DNA from: Agrypnia vestita
Taxonomy: Eukaryota > Arthropoda > Insecta > Trichoptera > Phryganeidae
Assembly: GCA_016648135.1 (NCBI GenBank)
Contig: JADDOH010009935.1
Location: 1 to 64,000 of the forward strand
Reading direction: 5' to 3'
Length of the DNA: 64,000 nt
Position 1 is the first letter of the stretch; the number at the start of each line of letters is the position of its first letter. Positions 13,085 through 25,400 of this stretch are shown piece by piece. The notes beneath the pieces were generated by a model. The model was given only the letters and a program-made list of their open reading frames with translations, ran no database searches and had not been told where the DNA came from. A program made the position numbers and the translations under genes.

Positions 13085-13142
13085 ATACGCAGCTTTTATT
13101 TTCATTCTCTAAAGTTGGTCACATATCGCAATGAATTTTCAA
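13085..13142 (+). repeat. Duplicated ANKLE2-proximal flank, downstream copy
   Basis: This is the copy of 11242-11298 that is contiguous with the ANKLE2 upstream region, so it is probably the original genomic flank. It differs from the upstream copy by one extra base near its start. Confidence 0.8.
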
Positions 13143-13416
13143 CAGTTTATTTTTATTTGTATTGTTGGTCGTCGAAATCGTCCCAGCGAGAAACGTCATC
13201 GTGCCACTTTAAAAAATCAGTTTTATTTCTAGGATTGCTTTGTGCTCAAAATCGAACTGAACATTTTCGTAACACCCATCCGATAAGCCCTGTATTAATA
13301 TTTGCAACTAAGCATTTAAGCATTAGTGAAATGTTGTGCTTTGGTGTTCCTCTGTTTACATGAGTCCGACAAAGTATTTGTTTATCGTTTTGGCCACGAT
13401 CGAGAATTTGTAAATA
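13143..13416 (+). promoter_or_regulatory. ANKLE2 upstream region and likely 5' UTR, with upstream ORF
   Basis: This is the unique-looking sequence between the duplicated 58-bp flank and the ANKLE2 start. No clear TATA box. If transcribed, it holds a 17-codon ORF (ATG 13360, TAA 13411-13413) that ends three bases before the main ATG at 13417, and an overlapping short ORF from 13331. The true transcription start is not visible, so the uORF is conditional. Confidence 0.4.
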
Positions 13417-16400
13417 ATGTCGAATTGCGTGGTCGAGGAGCAGGCGAAGGTGGAGCCTGGTATTACTAAAAGCTCGCCTCCCTCGCCGACTCAGAAGGGC
13501 ATGGGGATTTTTTCACGGTTACTCTCATTTAGTCCACTGGGACCTAAAACAGAAAATCCTGTTCAAAAATCTCCCGTTGAGGAAGAACCAGCGCAAGTGT
13601 ATTATGGTGTCTACGTTCCTTGTGAATCCAAAGTAGGAGTGGATGAAGGTAAATAATTATATTACATAAGATGCAGCCACTAAAATTCACAGAGCTCTGA
13701 ATTAATTTTCATTATTGTAATATTAATTGTGTTGTAGCCTTCGCTTTTTTATCATGAGATAAGAAGCACCAACATAATAATTAACGTGTTTTATAATGTT
13801 GATTTTTTTTGCTGTAATTTATAAACATTCATAATACAGCAAAATAGATATATGTGAATTTTACTGTTAACCCCCATTTTATCTTTTTACTTTAACAATA
13901 TTCTATGGTTTTGAAATTTTAATATTTGGATGGTACAATGGTTGACTAATTGTTGAAAAGTTGTAATTTCTGATATCGTATAATTATTCTTAATTATATT
14001 ACGCTAGAAACACAATACCAATGGTGTACTCTGTACAAGATCTATCACTGATGATGCGCGGAATTTCAGCTATGAGATGTGGTGGATTTATTTTAGGGAT
14101 GTGCCGACTAGTCGGTAAAGCCAACTATCCGGCCATTTCAATAAAATGTATATAGGAGGAATTACATAAAATAAAAACCTTGATTGTTAATTAATATTTT
14201 TATTTTAGAATCAGTCATTTTGAAATGTAAAGCAACTTTTCCTTTGGTAATCAACTAATCAGGCTCTAAAATTACTTACTTGTAAAGAAAAAATATCTAC
14301 GACATTTATCAAACAAAACTAGTATTTTATATAAACATTTATATCTTAATATAAACATTTATAAATAGTTTTTCTTATTTAAATAAAAGAGTAGAATTTT
14401 TTTTATTAATAGACTAAATAATATTAAACCAAGATTGCATGTACATGATGTACTGAAAAAAAAACATTCATAAAAATTCCAAACATTAACTGCTTCATAA
14501 AAACAAAAACAATCACTCTAACGTACTTATATGAATCATTGTCCAATTGGTCAAAAAAAATCCATCCAAAAACACCGCTGATTGTGACATGCGCGCTAAT
14601 CAGCTGTAAACGAAGCGTCACGGAAATTGCCGAATACCTCCGAAACCGTAATCGGCTTGGCCGACTAGTCGGCCGATTAGTCGGCCTATTTACGACCGAC
14701 TAATTGGCTAGTCGGACAAAGTCATAATCGGCACATCTCTAATTTATTTCAGTGTCTGAACCTTACAATATATATTTTTAATCATAAGTATATGATATGT
14801 TCATTATAAATTGGCCAATTACTTTCTTATTTTTTATTAGTTATTTATGTAAGCACCTCTTGGGAATATGCATGTAATTGTATTTTAATGTTGGTAACAA
14901 TCTCAAATATAAAAAAAATTAAATTTTTATTTCCAAAAATAATTGGGTAATGATTACAATACGTAAAATATTTATGTATAATTTGGATGCTTGCCTACAC
15001 ACAAGATTCGATCTTGTTAATGGGCAGCCATGTTTGAAAAAGTGTTTATGTGACCCACTTTTTCATGTAAACTTCTCTTTTCTTTATGTGATAAACATAT
15101 ATTTTTTTAAAAGGCAAACATTTGCTAAAGAGTGCCTACTCGATGTTCCTTGAGCATAATCTTGAAACAGGTAGATAAGCACTCGGTTTACAAGTGTCTT
15201 CAGTTTTTTGCTCCGTATTTACTCCATTTGCTTATTTTTCAGATTCCAGTGAACTTAGAGCACTCCACGTTTACACAGAGAGAGAGGAGGCTTTTAAAAT
15301 AGCTAAAAAATACAAAAAAGCAAGATTCAAAGCGCTGAGAAATCGAACGGAAGCTGTCGCGTTTGCTCTGCGGGGAGCTGAACCGTCTTTGGATAGAAAT
15401 AACCAAAGTATCGGAGATGGCCTTTCGGTCATTGACAATGGCTCAGGCGAAGGTATGATGAATTATACACCATTTCAATTTGAGATACCTTTTCGTATCA
15501 ACTGATTCTAGTGTAGGTGTTGTGTTATAAGTATAGCTATTGATTATGTTCAGTCCCCACATCTATATTGCACTCGGGTTTCGGGATCATTCAGAACTGA
15601 AACAGAAGTTATGATAATCAAGAAACAAAAGGTTGAAAGAAATGAAACTCGGTGTCTGCTCATAAAAAATAGCCATGTTATGTCTTTCTGTGGAGCTCAT
15701 CCTCCATGATTGACATGCAACTTTTCCCGGTGCACGTTTGCTCGAGACAAAAAAGTTTGTGTACTTATTTACAAATTGGATATGGATTTTTTAATCCGAT
15801 AAACCAATTTAAACAATGTAATTTAAATGTTAAAAACAATGGTTAAAAAATTTTTTGTTTAAATTTTTTTCAGTTTTATGAAAAATGTTTTTTTTTTCCA
15901 AATCGGATATGCTACATTGTATATATTTTATTTCTTAACCTTCTCTTCACTAAACGTCCAAAACTTTCGTGTGGTTCGTAGTGGGGTATCGAATTACCCC
16001 AGATCATATTCATATAATAAAGGATAATAAAAAGTTTGTGTCGGGCGACGCAACCCAACCGCCTCGCCGGACGTCTCTTGTTATTAATGTACATTCGTAT
16101 TGATAATTAATTTTAAATATCCCAAATTAATGCTCACGCATCACCAAACAGGCAACGAATGCAACGCAGTATAGCTGCCTCCCTCGTTTGCATGTGTGGT
16201 ATAGGGCTACCCATTGCATTAGTCAGAGCGAAACAGATATCGCAATAACTAAAAGATAAGACACTGGGATATGGTATGAACACGCGCAGGTATATGTACC
16301 CTGCGAAGATCATTTGATTGAAAACAATATTATTAAAAAACAAAAACAAGAAATGACGGCAACATGTTCGTTACTATTTCCATGAAGACTATAAAAAATA

Positions 16401-19400
16401 AGAACAAAATTGTTTCCATAATTACCGAGATTAAGCGATCTCTGGGGAATGTGAATACCCCCTTCCGGGAAGGCAAGGTTAATAATAATAAGTACATGAT
16501 CATCTTTTATGTCTCGAAAAACTTTTCCCGGGAATGTTACATGTTGCTTGGCCATCTGGTGCACCATATGTTAAATATGTTTGGTTATTCCTTATTGTTT
16601 TTTTTTTTAAGTATATTGTGAATGTATCATGGGTCACTTTAAAACAATGAAATGGAATTCTTTACATTAAAAATTGATTTCATTAAGGCGATCGTCTAGC
16701 AGAATGAGCAAATTTCACCATTTTTTCTCATATCTTCTCTTGCGTTTTTTATTACATTTTTATATGGAAATATCTCATTTTAAAATTTATTCATCAGGTT
16801 ACATATATTTTAAATACGAATATCTTATTAAAATGTCACAAACTAAATTATATAATTGATTAATAAATTACCAAACCTTCGATGTTTTAAAAATGAAGAA
16901 AATTGCTCCACTTTGTGGGCCTTTTATGACTGAACGGCCTGTTGAGATGTCTTTTTTATTCAATAATATTACAAAGTAAACGTTTATCTTAAATTTGTTA
17001 CAATTATTGAAAAATCTGTTAGTAAGTTTACATGCAATTTATGTTTTAAAAAACACTGTTTTTTAAATTATTTTTATTTTTTGTGTGTTTTTTTCAATCC
17101 TTCATAGATAGTTTATAACTTTTTTCTGTAACAAATTAAAGGAATAGACATTATTATTTTAAAATTAATACAAAAAAAATCAAAAAATTATTCTCGATTT
17201 CTGATTTTAGCTATTTAATCAAGGCACTGCGTATTGTGTCATAAATACGTTGCGTCTTGATTAAATATCTAAAATCAGGAATATCGACAAAGATTTTGAT
17301 TTTTTTTGTTTTTATTATAAAATTATAATATCTATTCTTTTGACTATTGAATTTGACTATTAAAAAGAGTTGAATAAACCTACAAAAAAAAAAAAAAAAT
17401 TTAAAAAAGAGTATTTTTTTAAACATAAATTGCAAGTAAACTTACTAACAGGTTTTGCTATAAATGTACAGTAAAAGCTCGTTAATACAAACAACTATAA
17501 TTCGAAAATCGGTATAATTCGAAAAATTTAATGATATTTTATCCCCCTCAAATGAATTTTCATACAAAATGCTTCCTATAATTCGAAAAAATGGCTAATT
17601 CCAAATACGAAAAAAATTTCAGACAAAATTATGAAATTTGACACAAAAGTCATTTGTGTAAATGTTAACATTTTCTCACCATTTGCTAGTGTTTTTATAC
17701 CTGCGCTGACGGAAGTGACCGCTCACAGGACTTTGATCATCTATATGACAGTAATAAAAGTCATAAAACATCCCCAACTGGCCGTGGCCGCGCGCACAGG
17801 GTAAGGCTGTTTAAGGGTACGCGCGCACTTGCTGCGGCATAATGTCGCACCGCAGTGTTGTAACAAAGGCTTTTGAGTCGTAGTGCGCGCACTTAGCGGC
17901 AAAATAACGCCGCGGCGAAAAATCGGTGAAATGTTACAACTCTCTTGTGGTGCGGCGGTCAGCGGCAAAAAAAACGCAACTTTTTAAAGTCATGACCGCG
18001 CGCGCTACGCGCTGTTTCGCTGTACCATATATTTTATGTGAAAGAAGAATGGGCTACAAGCAATAATTCTGCTGATCTAGATGAAGATTTTAATATTGAA
18101 ATGCTAATTACGAAAGTTGAAAGAAGACCACCATTGTATGATATCACTTCAAAAGAATATAGTGATAGAAACATTAAACATTTCTGAATGGAGTATTTTT
18201 ATATGTGATAGAAGGTCCAACTAGTTTTAAAAGTTCATAAAAACATGTTTATTCATTCGTTATTCGAATTTTTCGTTAAGTTCACCAAATATTTTAAAGA
18301 ACTGCCCGTAAATGATCAGCGGCATTATGCCGTAGTGCGCGCGCCTGCTGTTTTCGCCGCGCGTCAAAATGTCGCAGGTTTTTTCGCCGAGCGGCGAAAA
18401 AACGCTAGTGCGCGCGTACCCTTATGACTGCTGTTTTATGATATCCCGCCAAAAGACGAGATTAGTTGAAGTTTTGTCGCCAGTTTTGGAGTTTTAAATT
18501 GTTACATCTTTGTGTTTTATTAAGATTGAAAATATATCGCGTGAAAACATTATGTCATTGACTTTTTTTGTGCTTTTATCTGTGATTTCCGTGAAAACTT
18601 TCGATATTTTAGTCTCTTCATTTACGATTTTAATATATTTTTTATTATTTCATAAGTGTGAAGAATATTAGACATTTTATTACGTTCACGTGTTAGATTT
18701 TAATTATTTTCGCATTTTGTTTTGACTAGTGTTTCGTTTCAAATTAAAATTGCGTCAGTTCGCAGCGCGTACAAAACTTTAACTATTTCTATGAAAATGG
18801 ATTTGATTAAAGACGTGGACAGAAAAATTGAGAAATAAGGGCAAGATTGCGTAAAATATGGTATCGCCAATTCGACTGTTTCAACAATTCTAAAAAATCG
18901 CGCCAAAATTGAAAAGCGCAGTGAAGTGATGTACAATATTTGCTGTTTTCATTTTTTCTGTTTTAAAATTGAATTGATGTCTCAAGATCACATATCAAAT
19001 TAAATTATTTTAATTTTATTGAAACAACTGACAAAAATGAATGCAATATTGGCCAAATAAATGTGTTTAAAAATACATGTTAAAAAATGCATTTGTTTGT
19101 ACACTTGGAAATGTTTAGAAAGTGTGTTGATGGTTTAAAAACTTCCTAATTCTACTTCCCTAATTCGAAATTCGAATTTTTTTGTTGAATTTCGGTCCCC
19201 TGAATTTCGTATTAATGAGCTTTTACTGTAATAAATTGAAGATAATTGTTTTCTTAGTAATATTATTCAATAAAAAAGACATCTCAACAGGCCGTTCAGT
19301 CATAAAAGGCCCACAAAGTGGAGCAATTTTCTTCATTTTTAAAACATCGAAGATTTGGTAATTTATTAATCAATTATTTAATTTAGTTTATGACATTTTA

Positions 19401-22400
19401 ATAAGATATTCGTATTTAAAATATATGTAACCTGATGAATAAATTTTTTAAATTAGATATGTTCCTACAAAAATGTGATAAAAAACGAAAGAGAAGATAT
19501 GAGAAAAAATGGTAAAATTTGCTCATTCTGCTAGACGATCCCCTTAATGGCGGGTCATAAAAATATATGATTCTTTTTAAATTCAGATTTTAAACACATC
19601 TCTTTCACACAGCTGAAGAATGTAATTTCTGTGCAAAAGTAACTAATTTGTGTGCAAAAAACAGGAGGAAAAAAAAGTTTATATCCGAGTGTTGCATGTT
19701 ATGGGTGCTAGTGATAAAAATAGGTGATAATGAAACATGTTGTGAATTCCGCAGTAATTAGTAGGTACATATTAAATAGATTAGTTGAACATTTAAAACA
19801 TTTGTAACTCGTAAAACTAATTTCGATAAATAAAAGCAGATTTATTATAACCTTATAGTACATAATTAAGTAATAAAATGAAGATTCTGAACAACCTGCG
19901 TTACGCAGATGATACGGTACTTCTAACAAGTAACATTGAGAATCTACAACTTCTGTTGAATCAAGTAGTGACGACATGTGAGAATTTTAGGTTAGAACTT
20001 AATATAGAAGTCGGGGCCCTGGAAGAAGAACATCGTGGCTGAAAAACCTGAGAATGTGGTTTGGCCAGTCTACTGTAGAGCTGTTCCATGCCGCAGTAAA
20101 CACACAAAGCCAATGTGACAGCCAACATCCGTTGAACGGATAGGGCACTGAAAGAAGACAATCAGTTTTTAAGATTATAAAAATGAGGCTATCCTTTAAT
20201 GTTATGAATGATATCCGACAATCACATTACAATGTCAGAATTCAGATACTTATACGTATTTACTATATGATAATGCATACCATGTGTTTACTTTTAATAT
20301 TGTCACGTTGTAGCATCGCAGCCTGCACAGACGCAGTTTGCGGGCGGTGAGAAGCCGAGCCAGTTTAAGGGACCCAAGTTCCAGGACATGATTGTGTTCC
20401 GGAAAGTCATCGAGTCAGGAGACATTGAGGCCGTGAGGCGGATGGTCTGGGAGAACCCTAGATACCTAGTCAGCAGCGGAGACACTCCTTCCATCCTGCA
20501 GGTAACCTTAATCATACCCTCTTGTCCTAATCTTTCTAACAGAAGTATAATAAAATCCCATTAATTCGAACCCCGATAATTTGAAATTTGCCATAATTCG
20601 AAATTTTGAAAATCAAAAAGTCAAAAATGTTAATTTAATAGTAGGATTAGCCCCTTTAATTCGAAAAGCCTGGTAATTCGTAATTTAAAATCATTTTTAG
20701 CCCTCTGCGCCATAAAACAATACATTTTAGCTCGCATTATTTTTTTTTAATTTAACAAAATTGAAAAAAAATGTTTCGATTTTATTTGCATGTGAGAACA
20801 ACGTCATACTTCAATCGAGAACTTTAGTAATAGAAATGAAATAAACTTTATATTAGCATAATAATAAATAAGGTGTTTTTGAAATGATTTGAAATATGCA
20901 AAACACAGACGTTTTTCATAAAATCAATGGCATTTTTCATGAGTTTTACGAATTTTGGAGAATTAGAATGGGCATAATTTTAAATATTTTTTTGGGTCCC
21001 TTCAATTTCGAATTCACGAGGTTCTAATTGTAATTATTTTTTCCCAAACTTAATTGTCAGTCCTTGTAATCCTGCTAACTTAATAATTGTTAGTCATTAA
21101 TAATTTTCATTTTCAGAACACCTTATATTTTATTTTTAACTTATTTTGGCCACTGTTTATTTACATTTACTGTCTGGAACAGGTGTCAGATTGCATTTTT
21201 TCCCCCAATATTCCTGACTTCTATACCATAAAATGTTGGATTTTCACTACAGTAACTCATACGGAATATTTAAAATTCATTCGCTTCAATACAAGTCAAA
21301 TAAAATTATTAATACATTGTAGAAATTAGAAAAAAGTTTTTTTTGTAAGGTTTTTATGATAAAATAACTGGATATTTTGACATAAAAATTGTAATCTTCT
21401 GACGATGATCTTATCTGATCTTATTATTTTGATCAGAAATTCATATTTATTCATATAACTGATAACTAATGATAGCTGTTTCTATATATACTACAGGAAG
21501 GTTCCCGATACAATGCACTCCATGTTGCCGTAAAGACGAGCAACGCGCCAATGTGTGATTTTCTTCTGTCTACAATAAGTGATCCTCACTTTGTGCAGTT
21601 GTTGTACGGTGATGAAAATATAGAGAGCTCTAAGGTATGTAAGGCATATTGTTTCACAAGTGAATTATCAATTTTGTGGATTTTTATTTTTTTTACATTA
21701 CTGATAAAAAGAGGCCCTTGGGGCATATGACTTTTGAAAAGACTATGGTGGGGCATTGCATAAAGAAGGCTGGGAAACACTGCTGTAGACAGTTTTCAAT
21801 CCTTCTATAACGTTGTGACCAGTGACAGGAGTGCGTAATTCTTTTTAGCCTCGTTATTATATAATTATATTAATATTACCTTTTAGACCAGAGCTGTTGT
21901 GATGTTGGACCTATATCTGAACATGCCCGACAAGGCCATGAATGAGACCCCGCTACACTTTGCTGTGAAGTTTGGCGCTAAAGAAATTGTAGATCTCCTC
22001 GTCTCCTATCCTCAGTGCAGTCTCACCGTGATGAACAAATATGGAGATCAGCCCAAAGACGTAAGTCAAATACACAACAATATCTAATTTCCTAAATGTT
22101 CCTGTTATCAGCATGGTATGTTATGAATAATGTTAACATTCTATAGTATTTCATAATAATCAGGGCAGGTCTGTGGAGCCGTTAGCTGAACTGACTTTAC
22201 CCTACTGTTTGATTTTGATTGATGAAGAAACACTCCACACTACAGTTCTTAGATCAGCCCAGCCGCAGTAGATTTAATTCAAAGTATATCTGGTATGCAT
22301 GTGCCTCTGGTATTGACAATTTGCTCTTATCCTAGAATTATAAAGCTTACACATTTCTTACTTTATAAAGTACCAATGACATAAACATTATCATTTAATT

Positions 22401-25400
22401 AAAATGGAAAAGGAGTCAGAATCAGTCGATTTTTGATGACCCCAGTACTGCTTGAAATATCACAAATCAACGACTCTGTTTATGTTTGAGCCCGCAGTTA
22501 TTGTATGTCATTTTTGGAATCAGAACACTCAATTATACCAGAAAATGTGTTTATATTAAAAATAGCTCCCAGGACCATATTCTGCACCTTACCCCCAACT
22601 CTTGACTCCACAGCCCTGGTAATATATGTAAAAATAGGCTGGATATTCAAATGAGAGACAGTGATATGGGCCTATCAGATTAAGCTGCCTGCCCATTATC
22701 AATAATAATAATAATAATAAATACGTTTTAAATAAATTTGTTCTCCACTTTAATTTGTGTGATATCGTAAAATTATTTTTGTTTCCACTTTAATTTGCGT
22801 TATATCGTAAAATAATTTTTGTTTCGAACAAACGGTTCATAAAATGTTGGAGTTTAATGACCACTTAAGATTGGAAATACACTTGTGCACAAGACGTATT
22901 ATACATGATTAAAGATGTTACAAAAAGGTTATGCCGTAGACTGTCCATAAATCTGTTTTTTCAAAAAGTTAAGAAATATACCAACAGACTAATAATAAAT
23001 GAATTACGTATGTTTATGTTATATTAGTATTTAAGCAAATAAACAATTTACTGAAACAATTTGTTCTTTCCGTGATTTCATATTCCTCAAGGGAATGATC
23101 TCATCTTAAGCCTCTTATCCATGGCTTGTGACATTTGACAGAATTCTAAATTTTTCATTGCCATTCCATTTTTGACATTGAAATGGAACATGATTTTAAA
23201 AATGAAGTTCATAAAAATAATTCAGAATTGGAAAAAATCTCATGGGACTAATAAATACATTCAGACTCTGCAAATGTCATGTTATTGCATTATATTTTGA
23301 TTTATGTTTTTTGGTTTTCTGCATTATGATATTTGTACCTGAGATTTCTTGGTAAAGGTAGGTAGGTCATTCTACTTTGTATACAAAATACACTAGGCAA
23401 TGAATCTTCATAGCTCTCTTCTCCCTCAGTTCTGTACCGTCCTTTACGCTACTTTCGAGATATGCCTCTTAATATATAACTATTTTAGAAAAATCACAAT
23501 TTTCCAAAATGACAGCACTTCAATCCACAAATTTAAACCAATTCTAGATATCGGAAAACGAATGAAACTGTTTTATGATTACAGATTATTTGTCAGCGAG
23601 TTGGTTCTTCGGATGCTTCTCTCGTATCTGAAATAGCTTGCATGTTAAGGGAGAGGTTCTATGTTCCTGTCCTGCACAGCGAGGACAGCACCCGGCAGCC
23701 CATCATCGGAGAACCTTTCTCACCAGCCAGCCCACCTGTAAGTAGCTCAATTTTTTTTTATATAAAATATCTTAAAGCTTTATGGATTATAAATTCTGTA
23801 AATGTACACTGGAAAAAAAATAATATGGACAAAGATTTATTCAGATTTGTTGTGTGTAGAGTACCCTAGTATGTAATAATAGTACAGTAAAACCATTTTA
23901 ATTCAAAATTTGTCATAATTCAAAATTTTTAATATACTTAAGTCTCAAAATATTATTTTTGCAGTTGATTAACCTCAATAATTCTAAAACCTCACTTATT
24001 TGTAATTTGAGATAATTCAATACATTTTAAGTCACATAATTAAATTTAAAAAAATTAATTTAAAAATAATAATAATGGTGGCAGATTTTGATTGTGCGGC
24101 GCACCCATGTGGGGCGTCCTTTATGTTTTTTATGGTACTTTGTGGAATTTCCTTTATCCATATATAGTAAAACTTGTTAATTCGAAATTCAAAGGACCCA
24201 AAAAAACATTTCGAATTTTGTGGAACTCCGTTAATTCAAATTAAAGTTACAAAAAAAATAAAAATCTCGATACGATTGCGAAATTGGTCATAAATCGGAA
24301 AACTCATGAAAAAAGCCATTCATTTTGTAAAAAATGTCTGTATTATTGCATATTTCAAGAAATCATTTTGAAAACACAATATTTATTATGCTAACCCTAA
24401 GACCACGTCATTTCTATTACTAAAGTATCCAATATTTGTTTTCACTTACGAAAAAACATAATATTTTTTTTAATTTTTTCAAATATAAAAAAAAATCGAA
24501 TTTGTGAACAAAAGTGTATTGATTTGACGCAAGGGGCTAAAAATTATTTCGAGTTATGAATTACCGAGCTTTTCGAATTAACGGTGTTATACTGTATATT
24601 AGTACTTGGATGCGTTTAAAATTCATCCCAATATCATCCAGCCATCATTAAATTTGGCTTCACTGCTAAATAAAGGCCTTCCCAAGTCTTTTTCTGTTCA
24701 CTGTTATTCACTGCCGTTTATTCCATAAAATTAAATGATTTTGTCAGTATAGCGGATTTTAGATAGGGTGGTAGAACAGTTTTTGATTCCCCTCAGGTAG
24801 TTCTAGATGGCTGTTTTCATCCAGTGAATATGTTTGAGCAATTTTGCCTGCCAAATTGCCATTTCATTTTCTTGATGCAGACTTATAGACAAAAGAGAGG
24901 TGCGAAAGCTTTGAGAAACACAAGGAGGCATGAAAAGATGTATTTTGGGTGTCATGCGGATAGATGGGAAAATAAATGTGTAAATAAGAGATCAGACAAA
25001 AATAGTGATGTATGTAATTGAATGTACCAAAAAAATGAAATGACATACTTTCATAAAATAAACTATCTTGACTTTTAAGGCGGTACATACATTTTTTAAG
25101 CTGTTAAAGTGGCGATATGTGTCAGATAGATCATGATACTTCAATACGAGATCGAGACATGAACAAACGTCATATCAGATAAACCTTGCAAGAGCGTATT
25201 TTTTACATGTCCTTGTGAGATAGAAAGGTTGCGAGGAAACGAGACAACCATATGGAGTACCGACGTTTAAAATATATGGGAACGCAAGTCGTGCGCGCGT
25301 ACCATTATTAGAATTTTAAATGTTTTAAGTCTAGAATATAAAAAAGCGTATGTATATTTCTCCAATAATTTAGGTGTTGTAAAAAAAAAAGTAAACAACA

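Larger units (their letters stand above)
16682..19549. mobile_element. Foldback (long inverted-repeat) element with TTAA flanks, host of a nest
   Basis: The arms are 16686-17003 and 19231-19545, over 300 bp each and about 90% complementary. Both open with GATCGTCTAGCAGAATGAGC next to TTAA. TTAA targets are used by piggyBac and Kolobok transposons. The centre is occupied by a second hairpin and a pogo-like element. The site is ANKLE2 intron 2. Confidence 0.8.
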
